This document shows, piece after piece, positions 37,506 through 46,343 of a DNA stretch of 64,000 nucleotides. The stretch's first letter is position 1. Every line of letters starts with the position of its first letter. Location: NCBI RefSeq assembly GCF_017355205.1, contig NZ_JADIJK010000005.1, positions 1 to 64,000 on the forward strand. Direction: 5' to 3'. This DNA comes from Bacillus sp. SD088. Its GTDB lineage: Bacteria; Bacillota; Bacilli; Bacillales; Bacillaceae_C. A program made the position numbers and the translations under genes. The notes beneath the pieces were generated by a model that saw only the letters and a program-made list of their open reading frames with translations, was not told where the DNA came from and did not search any database.

Positions 37506-37988
37506 ATGAGAGTCTTTGCGAAACTGATGACGTTTTTGCGTTTACATCCAAAAACAGGATTTCTTTTGATTGAAGCGTATATTTATTTGGGATGGGCAAG
37601 AATGCTGAAAAACCTCCCATTCTCGAAGGTCGCTTCTACATTGGGAAATCATATGGGTGAAACGACCTATCATCCAACCAAATCAAACACCCAAATCTTG
37701 AAAAACATCTCCAATGCTATCCAGATTATGAGCAAATATACGCTGTGGGAAAGCCAATGTCTTGTGAAAGCGATAGCTGGGATGAAAATGCTTGAGAAAC
37801 GGGGCATCGATAGCACGCTATATTTGGGGACTGCTAGAGATGAAGTCGGAAAGTTGATTGCCCATGCATGGTTAAGGAGCGGTTCTATTTATATTTCTGG
37901 CTCAGAAGGAATGGAGAAATTTACGGTTGTTAGTAGGTTCGCGAAAAACATAAGCAATCAATTAGTTGAGAGGGAAAGTTATGAATAA
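37506..37988 (+). CDS. Transglutaminase-like leader peptidase (lasso B2)
   Basis: A 160-residue cysteine protease that cuts the leader after Met-1. The catalytic Cys is C85 (ESQCLVKAIAG) and the His is H120 (LIAHAWLRSG); the Asp of the classical triad is not obvious, as in other Bacillus B2 proteins I recall. The N-terminal hydrophobic part (about 16-31) is common in this family. It overlaps the next gene by 8 bases. Confidence 0.92.
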   Translation: MRVFAKLMTFLRLHPKTGFLLIEAYIYLGWARMLKNLPFSKVASTLGNHMGETTYHPTKSNTQILKNISNAIQIMSKYTLWESQCLVKAIAGMKMLEKRGIDSTLYLGTARDEVGKLIAHAWLRSGSIYISGSEGMEKFTVVSRFAKNISNQLVERESYE

Positions 37989-39165
37989 GCTTCAGGAACT
38001 TGATTTAGGAAATATTCCTCAAGAATTAAAATTAATGTTGGAATGGGTTAATGAACAAAATAAAGAGGAGATAGAATGGGAAAAGTTTCAAGATATTGAC
38101 TGGGATCTTTTCGTTCAGTTAGCAATCCATCATCGTCTCTATCCATTATTAGCTACGAAGATAAAGAATGACCCAAGGGTTTCAGAAAACGTACAAAAAA
38201 CACTTACAAACTTATTTAAAAAGAACACTTTTCGAATGCTCCATTTATGTGCCGAAATTGAGGGACTTAGCCAATTATTTAAAGAAAAAGGAATCCGCTC
38301 TCTGTTTTTAAAAGGGCCCCTATTGGCAGAAGATTTATATGGGGATATATCAAAACGTACATCCGGAGATTTGGATATTCTTATTCCCATTCATCAGCTT
38401 GAACAGACAGAGAACTTGCTGATTGCACAAGGCTATCAAAAGGATGAATATATTCAAACCTTACTAAATGACTGGAAATGGCGACATCATCACTTTACTT
38501 ATTATCACCCTATCCAGGGGATAAAAATCGAAATTCATTGGAGGTTGAACCCAGCTCCTAGTAAAGAGCCAAGCTTTGCTGAATTATGGGACAGAAAAAG
38601 AAAAAGTTTGCTGACAAATAGTGTTGTATACATGTTAAGTAAAGAAGACTTATTCTTTTTTCTTGTCACACATGGTGCCCGCCATGGTTGGTCACGTTTG
38701 CGCTGGCTTGTGGATATCCATAAACTTACACAACAAGGACTAGATTGGAGAAGAATTCTTAAACAGTTTCGAAAATATCAAGTCTGTTCAGTTGGAGGTC
38801 AATCATTGATTCTTTCGCAACAGTTGCTGAAGACAAATATTACCGAGGAGATGAAGTCATTTTTTAAGGGAAGACGACCACTAAAATTAGCTGAAGGAGC
38901 CGTTTATTATGTAGAAAAAATGGTTCATTTACATTCAGATCCAGTGCCAAAAGAGGTGGCTGAATATCACGCAAAACATTTATTTTCTTTAATGTCCAAC
39001 AGGCAAAAGGTTTTTTATCTATTAAGCACACTATATCCTTACTATACGGATGCTGAGACATTGGCTTTACCAACTAGATTCCATTTTCTCTATTTTCCAT
39101 TACGTCCCTTTTTATGGCTATGGCGAAAAACAAAAAAGAAGCCATCTCCTAGGGTTGAACTTTGA
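37981..39165 (+). CDS. Nucleotidyltransferase-family lasso tailoring protein (N)
   Basis: A 394-residue member of the NTP_transf_5 family. The catalytic segment is FLKGPLLAEDLYGDISKRTSGDLDILIP with the acidic DLD metal ligands. The homologue in the pseudomycoidin cluster (PsmN) was reported to attach hexoses to the phosphate that the kinase puts on the terminal Ser, so this product may be glycosylated through phosphate. ATG 37981 with GAGAGGGAAAG upstream was chosen over the in-frame start at 37966. Last gene of the lasso operon. No exporter gene follows. Confidence 0.85.
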   Translation: MNKLQELDLGNIPQELKLMLEWVNEQNKEEIEWEKFQDIDWDLFVQLAIHHRLYPLLATKIKNDPRVSENVQKTLTNLFKKNTFRMLHLCAEIEGLSQLFKEKGIRSLFLKGPLLAEDLYGDISKRTSGDLDILIPIHQLEQTENLLIAQGYQKDEYIQTLLNDWKWRHHHFTYYHPIQGIKIEIHWRLNPAPSKEPSFAELWDRKRKSLLTNSVVYMLSKEDLFFFLVTHGARHGWSRLRWLVDIHKLTQQGLDWRRILKQFRKYQVCSVGGQSLILSQQLLKTNITEEMKSFFKGRRPLKLAEGAVYYVEKMVHLHSDPVPKEVAEYHAKHLFSLMSNRQKVFYLLSTLYPYYTDAETLALPTRFHFLYFPLRPFLWLWRKTKKKPSPRVEL

Positions 39166-39215
39166 AGTCACAAAGAACAACTAGCAAAATATATCCATTT
39201 TATTATAATTATCTA

Positions 39216-39244
39216 TTGACTTGTTCGTTATAAAGAACTATCAT
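39216..39244 (+). promoter_or_regulatory. epsA promoter with SinR-type operator 2 in the spacer
   Basis: TTGACT (39216-39221) and TATCAT (39239-39244) are 17 bases apart. The spacer is almost entirely GTTCGTT-AT-AAAGAAC (39223-39238), a SinR-type inverted repeat. A bound repressor would exclude sigma-A polymerase. A further half site AAAGAAC lies at 39172-39178. Confidence 0.8.
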
Positions 39245-39313
39245 GGGTGTAGAATGGTAAAAGGGATCCATTCATATAAATCTGTAGGAAAGATTATTTT
39301 TTTAACTTGTTAT

Positions 39314-39329
39314 GTTCTTTATTAGGAAC
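39314..39329. promoter_or_regulatory. SinR-type operator 3 (epsA leader)
   Basis: GTTCTTT-AT-TAGGAAC, 25 bases before the epsA start codon and about 75 bases after operator 2. Double operators at eps are known from B. subtilis. Confidence 0.7.
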
Positions 39330-39354
39330 GATTGTTGTAAAGGTGGTGGTCTTT

Positions 39355-40095
39355 ATGGATAAATTCAGTCAAATGCACAGTGCGGACAGGAGAGTAGCAA
39401 AAGAAATCAATATAAAAGAATTGATCAGAGTGATCAAACGGCGTTTTTGGATCATCTTGATCATTACATTTTTTACGACAATGGCTGGTTGGTTTTATAG
39501 TAGTCAAAATAAGACAGCGCCATTATATGAAACCTCTACCAATATTATTATTGATGCTAATAGTGAATATCGGAATACCCTCCAAGTGATTATTAAGGAT
39601 ACGATTGTTTTAGAGAGTGTCATCAATGAACTAGGGCTGGATAGATCAGCAAAGACCTTGGCTGGACAAATCGAGGTAACAAATATCGAAGGTTCCCAGG
39701 TTGTGGAAATTAGTGTGACAGATGCAAATCCGCAAACAGCAGCGGATATTGCGAATACAACGGCAAAAGTGTTTAAAAAGGAGATACCAAGCATTATTGA
39801 GTTTGAAGATATCAGGATTCTTTCGGAAGCAAAAGCTAATCCTGTTCCAGTTAGCCAAGATAATCAAAATAAGCTGTTAGTGGTTGCTTTTATTTCTGGA
39901 ATTATTGTTGGGGTAGGGCTGATCTTTTTGCTTGATTCCTTAGATGATTCCATTAAGTCAGAGCATGATGTCGAGTCCATCCTTGGTATTCAAGTCCTGG
40001 GGAGTATTTCCAAAATGAGTAAGAAGAATGTGAGAAGGAAGAAAAATATGCAAATGGTACTAAAAATAAGAGGTGACTCGATTGGTTCTAAATAA
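39355..40095 (+). CDS. epsA: Wzz/CapA-type chain-length and kinase-activating protein EpsA
   Basis: A 246-residue membrane protein with two membrane helices (about 33-51 and 183-203) around an extracytoplasmic domain, ending in the PVPVSQDN proline segment. It partners with the tyrosine kinase EpsB and sets polysaccharide chain length. ATG 39355 follows AAAGGTGGTGG. First gene of the eps operon; epsB starts 14 bases before its stop. Confidence 0.9.
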   Translation: MDKFSQMHSADRRVAKEINIKELIRVIKRRFWIILIITFFTTMAGWFYSSQNKTAPLYETSTNIIIDANSEYRNTLQVIIKDTIVLESVINELGLDRSAKTLAGQIEVTNIEGSQVVEISVTDANPQTAADIANTTAKVFKKEIPSIIEFEDIRILSEAKANPVPVSQDNQNKLLVVAFISGIIVGVGLIFLLDSLDDSIKSEHDVESILGIQVLGSISKMSKKNVRRKKNMQMVLKIRGDSIGSK

Positions 40096-40741
40096 AAGCA
40101 AAGAGTTGGAAAAGCGAGTTAATTTAATCACATACACGAATCCTGAGTCAGTTATTTCGGAACAATTTCGTACCATACGCACCAATATTCAATTTATAAA
40201 TGGAGAGATGGGGAGCACGACCCTTTTAATTACCTCTCCTGATAAGCAAGAAGGAAAAACAACGACTGCAGCTAATATTGCCGTGTCGATGGCACAAAAG
40301 AAAGAAAGGATTCTTTTGATTGATAGTAATTTAAGAAATCCAAGTATTCATCATATTTTTAGAGTGGCGAATAATGTTGGTTTAACAGATGTCCTTTTAG
40401 GAAATTCAACGTTTGAAGAAGCTGTGAATTATTCGCAAATTACGAATTTAGATATCTTAACAAGTGGTGCAGTTCTCTATAATCCTGCGGAATTATTCGC
40501 CTCTGAAAGAATGCAGCACTTATTGAAAAAAGTGAAATCGCTATATGATATTGTGTTACTGGATTCTACAAGTGTTTTGGACGTAACCGACACAAAAATT
40601 ATTGCACATCTAAGCGATGGGGTTGTTTTAGTTATTCGGCAAGATAAAACAAAGATCGAAACAGCGGTTGAGACAAAGAAAGTGCTAGATTTTGCGAATG
40701 CGAGAATTATCGGCGTTATTTTTAATGAAAAAACGGGTTAA
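40082..40741 (+). CDS. epsB: CpsD/CapB-type bacterial tyrosine kinase EpsB, with odd Walker motifs
   Basis: A 219-residue BY-kinase homologue. Walker A is DKQEGKTTT with Lys59. Walker A' reads LLIDSNLRNP: Asp81 is kept but the second acidic position (83) is Asn, and the Walker B DxPP is DSTS. The usual C-terminal tyrosine cluster is missing (it ends FNEKTG). So catalysis or autophosphorylation may be weakened. TTG 40082 lies 7 bases after AGAGG; GTG 40073 overlaps that site. Overlaps epsA by 14 bases. Confidence 0.85.
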   Translation: MVLNKSKELEKRVNLITYTNPESVISEQFRTIRTNIQFINGEMGSTTLLITSPDKQEGKTTTAANIAVSMAQKKERILLIDSNLRNPSIHHIFRVANNVGLTDVLLGNSTFEEAVNYSQITNLDILTSGAVLYNPAELFASERMQHLLKKVKSLYDIVLLDSTSVLDVTDTKIIAHLSDGVVLVIRQDKTKIETAVETKKVLDFANARIIGVIFNEKTG

Positions 40742-40810
40742 TTAACGACAAATGATAAAATGAACAAATTTTCGTGAGGTTCCTCCTCATGATTACTTTT
40801 TGAACAAAAC

Positions 40811-40826
40811 GTTCGTTATTAAGAAT
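40811..40826. promoter_or_regulatory. SinR-type operator 4 (epsB-epsC gap)
   Basis: GTTCGTT-AT-TAAGAAT, one base off the palindromic ends of the others. TTGAAC (40800-40805) precedes it. It may mark an internal promoter serving epsC onward. Confidence 0.55.
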
Positions 40827-40978
40827 TTTGACTGGGGATGTCTCTTTCCCACTATCAATGGAGGCACTCGATCATACTGTGGGTTGAAAGACCTTAGACA
40901 CAAGTTGTCGGTAGTGTGATGTGAGGGCGGGTTAGATGCCCAAGTCAATTTAAAGATTTTAATGATGTGGTTTTTAGA

Positions 40979-41225
40979 GGATGTTCAAAAAGTCCGGTAA
41001 AAATGACGCTGCAAGATAAAAGACCTTCGACTAAGTACCGACACGTCCCGTGTCGAACGTCGAAGTCACCACATCCTGTGGTAGCTCGTTGGCTTGCTTC
41101 TCTGCGCCGCCTCGAACTTTCGACGTACAGGATGTACTAGTGTCGGTGTTGCTGACAGGACATCAGTGTCTTTAACCGACTTGGTCCTTTTTATCCTCCT
41201 TTTTGAACACGTACTTTTAAGAAAA
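40979..41225. repeat. Dispersed repeat R2, copy 2
   Basis: GGATGTTCAAAAAGTCCGG at the left and CCTTTTTGAACACG-type sequence inverted at the right (41198-41212). Inside: CGACACG-TCC-CGTGTCG (41039-41055), ACCACA-TCC-TGTGGT (41068-41082) and GTACA-GGA-TGTAC (41125-41137). It sits inside the eps operon just before epsC. Confidence 0.87.
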
Positions 41226-41284
41226 CCATGTCATTAAGATTTTTAAAAATACCCAAAAGTATACAGCAGACGAGGAGGGATTGG

Positions 41285-43117
41285 ATGAGTTATGTTCAAC
41301 GTTTATCGATGTTTATGGTTATAGATACTGTCATTATTTTGACAGCTATTTTATTAGGTGGTTTCTTAGTAAGTCCTACGTTTTCTGTGTTTGCATTTCC
41401 CATTATGATCAGCTCCCTTTCTATATTATTAAGCCATTATCTATATTCGTATATCTTTAAGTTTTATAGAAAATCGTGGGAATATGCGAGTATTGGTGAA
41501 TTAATCATTATTTTTAAAGTAGCGCTATTTACCTTATTAACGGCGGGGGGAGTCCAACAAATCTTCTTTCAGCAAATACACTTCCGCTTTCTCGCTGTCA
41601 CTTGCTTACTTCATCTATTGTTGATAGGTGGATCTAGATTTTGTTGGCGAATCTATCGGGATCGTTATTTGAACAGGGTGGATAAGCAAAAAAGAACGCT
41701 TATTATTGGTGCTGGTTCAGCGGGAGCGATGGTGGCGAGGCAATTATTGAAAAGCAAGGATGCTGAGCTGCTTCCCGTTGCTTTTATTGATGATGATGTA
41801 AAAAAGCAACAGCTTGATATATTAGGTGTTCCGGTATTCGGTGGGATCTATCAATTCTTGAAGGTGATCGAAGATTTAAACATTGAACATGTCATTATTG
41901 CGATTCCCTCACTAAATAAACGGAGATTAAATACGATCTTCCAAGAATGTGCCAAAACGAATGTCAAAACACAAATTTTGCCTAAATTGGAGGATATTGT
42001 GAGCGGAAAAATATCGGTAAATCAATTTCGTGATGTACAAGTGGAGGATTTATTGGGAAGGGAACCCGTTGACTTAGATCTCAAGAGTATTTCAAAGGAT
42101 ATAACGAATAAAGTTGTCCTAGTTACTGGTGCTGGCGGCTCGATTGGTTCTGAGATTTGTCGGCAAATTTCCCAATTTAATCCTAAACAGCTTGTGTTAT
42201 TAGGGCATGGGGAAAACAGTATTTATTCGATTGAATTGGAATTAAAAGAAAGATTCAGGCATGAACCGATTGAATTTCTAACGGAAATTGCTGATTTACA
42301 AGATGAAAAAAAGATGATGTTGGTCATGAGTACATACCAACCTAATGTTGTGTACCATGCTGCCGCCCACAAGCATGTGCCCTTGATGGAAAGAAATCCG
42401 GAGGAAGCTGTGAAAAACAACATAATTGGTACAGGAAATGTGGCAGAAGCAGCAAGCTGGCATGGTGTCGAAACATTCGTGATGATTTCAACGGATAAGG
42501 CGGTGAATCCCACAAGTGTGATGGGAGCAAGCAAAAGGCTAGCTGAAATGGTGATTCAAGATCTGAATCAAAAAAGCAAAACCAAGTTTGTAACCGTTCG
42601 TTTCGGAAATGTTCTCGGAAGTCGTGGCAGTGTGATTCCATTATTTAAACAGCAAATCCGAAAAGGGGGGCCGATTACCATTACCCACCCAGATATGATT
42701 CGGTATTTCATGACCATCCCGGAAGCTTCTCGACTTGTCATTCAAGCAAGCGCATTGGCAAATGGGGGAGAAATTTTTGTTTTAGATATGGGAGAACCCG
42801 TAAAGATTGTAGATTTAGCAACAAACTTAATTCAACTCTCAGGTTATTCTTCGGAGGAAATAGAGATTGCATTTACCGGTATTAGACCCGGGGAAAAGTT
42901 ATTTGAAGAATTATTAAAAGCAGATGAAATCCACGAGCAACAGGTATACCCGAATATTTATGTTGGGAAGACGGCGAAACTTTATAGTGCAGAAATTGAG
43001 GAACTAATTGCAACGTATTCTGGGATGGATCGAGTGGTATTAAAAGAACGTTTAATTGACTTGGCTAATAATAATTTAATTCCAGAAGCTCTGCCATTGA
43101 TGTCCTATTCAGGTTAA
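41285..43117 (+). CDS. epsC: UDP-sugar 4,6-dehydratase EpsC
   Basis: A 610-residue membrane enzyme of the WbpM/CapD family that makes the UDP-4-keto-6-deoxy-HexNAc precursor for bacillosamine-type sugars. Four N-terminal membrane helices, a first Rossmann domain (IIGAGSAGAMVARQL) and the catalytic second one (VTGAGGSIGSEICRQ) with STDKAVNPTSVMGASKR, which has Met in place of the usual Tyr as in WbpM relatives. ATG 41285 follows GAGGAGG; an in-frame ATG at 41228 lies at the edge of the repeat and has no site. EpsN and EpsM should act on its product. Confidence 0.92.
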   Translation: MSYVQRLSMFMVIDTVIILTAILLGGFLVSPTFSVFAFPIMISSLSILLSHYLYSYIFKFYRKSWEYASIGELIIIFKVALFTLLTAGGVQQIFFQQIHFRFLAVTCLLHLLLIGGSRFCWRIYRDRYLNRVDKQKRTLIIGAGSAGAMVARQLLKSKDAELLPVAFIDDDVKKQQLDILGVPVFGGIYQFLKVIEDLNIEHVIIAIPSLNKRRLNTIFQECAKTNVKTQILPKLEDIVSGKISVNQFRDVQVEDLLGREPVDLDLKSISKDITNKVVLVTGAGGSIGSEICRQISQFNPKQLVLLGHGENSIYSIELELKERFRHEPIEFLTEIADLQDEKKMMLVMSTYQPNVVYHAAAHKHVPLMERNPEEAVKNNIIGTGNVAEAASWHGVETFVMISTDKAVNPTSVMGASKRLAEMVIQDLNQKSKTKFVTVRFGNVLGSRGSVIPLFKQQIRKGGPITITHPDMIRYFMTIPEASRLVIQASALANGGEIFVLDMGEPVKIVDLATNLIQLSGYSSEEIEIAFTGIRPGEKLFEELLKADEIHEQQVYPNIYVGKTAKLYSAEIEELIATYSGMDRVVLKERLIDLANNNLIPEALPLMSYSG

Positions 43118-43133
43118 AAAATGGTTGGCATTG

Positions 43134-43189
43134 ATTTATCCCGAATTAACTGGCAGTAATACCCGCACTGAATGAAGTTTCACTTTATA
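43134..43189. repeat. Dispersed repeat R3, short copy
   Basis: TTTATCCCGAATTAACTGG at the left and AATGAAGTTTCACTTTAT at the right, with the hairpin middle missing. It occupies most of the epsC-epsD gap. Confidence 0.75.
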
Positions 43190-43214
43190 AAATAAAAACT
43201 ATTGGGTGAGAAAT

Positions 43215-44387
43215 GTGAATAAAAAACTTTGTGTTGTCACAACGACCTCGATTACTGTAAGAAGTTTTTTGATCAGCCAACTAATGTTCCTAAGCCGAAA
43301 TGGTTATCATATCACGGTTATTTGCGATCCTGATTCAAATTTGGCGAAGGAATTACCAAAATGTATTCAATATCGACCAGTAGCGATGAATCGTGGATTT
43401 GAGGGAATTGGGATGATCAAAAGTATTTGGCATTTGTATAAAATTTTCAAAGTGGAGAAATATGATATTGTCCAATATTCAACACCGAACGCCGCATTTT
43501 ATTCATCCATTGCCGCCAGAATGGCTAATATACCTGTTCGCCTTTATTGTCAATGGGGAATTCGGTATGTCGGGTACCAAGGATGGATGAGGCAATTGTT
43601 AAAGAGGATAGAAAAAGTAATCTGTCAGTTTTCAACAGAGATTGAACCAGATAGTCATGGGAACTTACTGTTTGGAAGGAAAGAGGGGTTATATTCATCA
43701 ACAAAAAGTAGAGTCATTTGGAACGGAAGTGCAAACGGTGTTGATACAAGGAGATTTGATATCCATCAAAAGGAAGTTTGGAAAGCTGAGATTAGAGAGC
43801 GCTATGGAATCCTTGAGAATGATTTCGTTTATGGATTTATTGGCAGAATAAATAAAGATAAGGGGATAAATGAGCTTCTTCATGCCTTTAAGAAGATGGA
43901 TGAAAAAGCTAACAATGTAAAATTACTTATTGCCGGACCGGATGATCAAATAAACTCGATAGAAGCAGATATTTATGAATGGTCAAAGCAATGTAAAAAT
44001 GTGATTTACTGTGGATATATCCATGAAATTGAAAAATATTATGCGGCAATGGATGTTTTTATTTTACCAAGTTATCGGGAAGGTTTTGGCAGTGTTGTCA
44101 TTGAAGCTGAAATCATGGGAGTGCCTGTGATCGTGACTAATATACCTGGTCCCACGAATGCCATGAAACAGGATGTGACAGGGTTGGTGGTGACAAAGGG
44201 AAAAATTAAACCACTTCAGGAAGCAATGGAAAAGTTATTTTTTGATCAAAAATTATGCGATGAAATGGGAAGGAATGCCCACCTATTCTCTCGCAATCAT
44301 TTTAATCAAACGAGCTTATGGCACTATATATTATTAGATCGGGATAAGTTAACGAACAGGAGGAGGAACATTCGTAATGCCCAATGA
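43215..44387 (+). CDS. epsD: Glycosyltransferase family 4 EpsD
   Basis: A 390-residue GT-B glycosyltransferase, starting KKLCVVTTTSITVRSFLISQ as in EpsD. FGFIGRINKDKG-type text (VYGFIGRINKDKGINELL) and the C-terminal ILPSYREGFGSVVIEAEIMG carry the donor-binding E-x7-E. It adds a sugar to the lipid-linked repeat unit at the membrane's inner face. GTG 43215 follows GGGTGAG; an upstream in-frame GTG (43206) overlaps that site. Overlaps epsE by 11 bases. Confidence 0.9.
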   Translation: MNKKLCVVTTTSITVRSFLISQLMFLSRNGYHITVICDPDSNLAKELPKCIQYRPVAMNRGFEGIGMIKSIWHLYKIFKVEKYDIVQYSTPNAAFYSSIAARMANIPVRLYCQWGIRYVGYQGWMRQLLKRIEKVICQFSTEIEPDSHGNLLFGRKEGLYSSTKSRVIWNGSANGVDTRRFDIHQKEVWKAEIRERYGILENDFVYGFIGRINKDKGINELLHAFKKMDEKANNVKLLIAGPDDQINSIEADIYEWSKQCKNVIYCGYIHEIEKYYAAMDVFILPSYREGFGSVVIEAEIMGVPVIVTNIPGPTNAMKQDVTGLVVTKGKIKPLQEAMEKLFFDQKLCDEMGRNAHLFSRNHFNQTSLWHYILLDRDKLTNRRRNIRNAQ

Positions 44388-45222
44388 TCATCCAAAGGTT
44401 TCTGTCATCATGGGGATATACAATTGTGCGGAAACCTTACCACAAAGTATTGAATCCATTCTTCATCAAACCTATACAGATTGGGAATTTATTATTTGCG
44501 ATGATGGCTCAACAGACCAATCTTATGAAATCGCAGAGCGGTATGCAACATTATATCCGAACAGGATTAAATTACTAAAAAATGAAAAGAATTTAAAACT
44601 TGCTGCTACTTTAAACCATTGTCTTAAGGTTGTGCAGGGGGAATATATCGCGAGACAAGATGGTGATGATCTATCAGTGCCTGAAAGATTAGAGAAGCAG
44701 GTTGCTTTTCTGGATCAGCATCCTGACTATATGCTCGTTGGTACGGGAATGATTCCTTTTGATGAACATGGAGAAAGAGTGGTTCGAATTGGAAAATTAG
44801 AACCTAAGAAGGAAGATCTCCCGATGAATCAGAGCTTTATGCATGCGACGATCATGATGCGGAAAGAGGGCTATGAACAATTAAATGGATATAGCGTAAC
44901 AAAACGAACGAGAAGAGCAGAGGATTATGAGTTGTGGATCCGATTTTTTGCTGCTGGTTATAGAGGGTACAATTTACAGGAAGCTTTATATAAAGTGAAG
45001 GAAGATCGAAACGCATTAAAAAGAAGGAAATTCAACTATTCTTTGGATCACGCTTTTCTCATATTGAGAGGGTGTTATCAATTGAAGCTCCCGCTGAAAT
45101 ATTATGTATATATCTTTAAGCCGATTATTGTAGGGGCTGCCCCAAGGTTTATAGTGAAGAGGTATTATCAGCATCGAGATGAGAAGTATATACGAAGCAG
45201 GAATATAAAGGAGCAATTATGA
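44377..45222 (+). CDS. epsE: Family 2 glycosyltransferase EpsE (possible flagellar clutch)
   Basis: A 281-residue GT-A enzyme: KVSVIMGIYNCAETLPQSIE, CDDGSTDQS, the metal-binding RQDGDD and the EDYELWIRF acceptor motif. It is very similar over its whole length to B. subtilis EpsE (KTRRxEDxxLWxRFF, GYRGYNLQEALYKV-type text), which is also the clutch that stops flagellar rotation when matrix is made. Whether the clutch role holds here is inference. Start and stop overlap neighbours (epsG by ATGA). Confidence 0.92.
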   Translation: MPNDHPKVSVIMGIYNCAETLPQSIESILHQTYTDWEFIICDDGSTDQSYEIAERYATLYPNRIKLLKNEKNLKLAATLNHCLKVVQGEYIARQDGDDLSVPERLEKQVAFLDQHPDYMLVGTGMIPFDEHGERVVRIGKLEPKKEDLPMNQSFMHATIMMRKEGYEQLNGYSVTKRTRRAEDYELWIRFFAAGYRGYNLQEALYKVKEDRNALKRRKFNYSLDHAFLILRGCYQLKLPLKYYVYIFKPIIVGAAPRFIVKRYYQHRDEKYIRSRNIKEQL

Positions 45223-46295
45223 CGGTACTTTGGATTAACTTTGCCTTAGTATATTTTTTTTCGCTTTTTTCCAGATATTTTGCAAAACCAGTGCTCGGAA
45301 CATTATCATCCGTTCCAATTCAATTAAATAAATCATTAATGCTTGGTAGCTTATTTTTATTAGTCATTGTTTCAGGCTTAAGAAGCAATATTGGCGATAC
45401 GTACGTATATAAATCGATCTATGAAACGAATGAATTTACATGGGAGTATATTTTATCTCAAAAGGATATCGGATTTGGCATTCTACAAATGGTTTTAAAG
45501 AAGATTTCAGATGATCCGCAAATGATGATTTTTACAACAGCCCTGTTGACGAATGTTTTAATTGTAGGTGTCTTAGCTAAATATTCGAGATTGTTTGAGA
45601 TTAGTACGTATGTTTATATTACTGGTGGATTATTTCTTGTGTCCATGAATGGCATCAGACAACTTTTAGCTGCGGCGATCATTTTTACAGGAACAAAATA
45701 TTTAATGAAAGGAAAGTGGTTAAGGTATTTTCTTATTGTCCTGATTGCTTCCACATTCCATCAGAGTGCACTCATACTAATTCCCATTTACTTTATTGTC
45801 AGATATAAGGCATGGTCAAAAGCGACCTATATTTTATTAGTTTTCTCTATCATTATTGTCGTAGGCTATGAACAATTTTCAGCTCTATTATTTACAGCCA
45901 TTGAAGATAGTCAATATGGACATTATTCGGAGTTTCATGAAGGTGGAGCGAATACTGTTCGTGTTGTGGTTGATGCAGTACCATTATTGATTGCTTTTCT
46001 TGGTAGAGATAAGCTTCGGGAAATCTTTCCAAGCAGTGATTATATAGTCAATATGGCCTTAATTGGCTTTGTTTTTATGATTATTTCAACACAAAATTGG
46101 ATTTTCGCAAGGTTTTCAATTTACTTTTCATTGTATCAACTAATCTTAATTTCCTGGATTGTAAAGCTATTTAGAAAAGAAGACCAAAGAGTTATCTACT
46201 TTTCCCTTATTGTTTGCTACTTTTTATATTATTTCTATGAAAATGTCATTAATTTACAAACCCTATATAAAAGTAATTTTTTAAACTTTTTTTAA
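45219..46295 (+). CDS. epsG: Polysaccharide polymerase EpsG
   Basis: A 358-residue membrane protein with roughly ten helices, of the EpsG/Wzy type that polymerises lipid-linked repeat units outside the membrane. GLRSNIGDTYVYKSIYE near residue 53 and STFHQSALILIPIYF near 175 are the family landmarks. It starts at the ATGA overlap with epsE. In B. subtilis epsG follows epsF; here the two are swapped. Confidence 0.9.
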   Translation: MTVLWINFALVYFFSLFSRYFAKPVLGTLSSVPIQLNKSLMLGSLFLLVIVSGLRSNIGDTYVYKSIYETNEFTWEYILSQKDIGFGILQMVLKKISDDPQMMIFTTALLTNVLIVGVLAKYSRLFEISTYVYITGGLFLVSMNGIRQLLAAAIIFTGTKYLMKGKWLRYFLIVLIASTFHQSALILIPIYFIVRYKAWSKATYILLVFSIIIVVGYEQFSALLFTAIEDSQYGHYSEFHEGGANTVRVVVDAVPLLIAFLGRDKLREIFPSSDYIVNMALIGFVFMIISTQNWIFARFSIYFSLYQLILISWIVKLFRKEDQRVIYFSLIVCYFLYYFYENVINLQTLYKSNFLNFF

Positions 46296-46343
46296 GGAAT
46301 TCAAAGTTTTTGAGTATCCCCTAAATTGGAAGGGAGTAGGAGA

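Noticed and set aside
40742-40975. Possible gene between epsB and epsC
   Set aside because: No open frame with a ribosome site; the stretch holds a SinR-type box, a few GGGGATG/TTTCCCAC hairpin remnants and then repeat R2.
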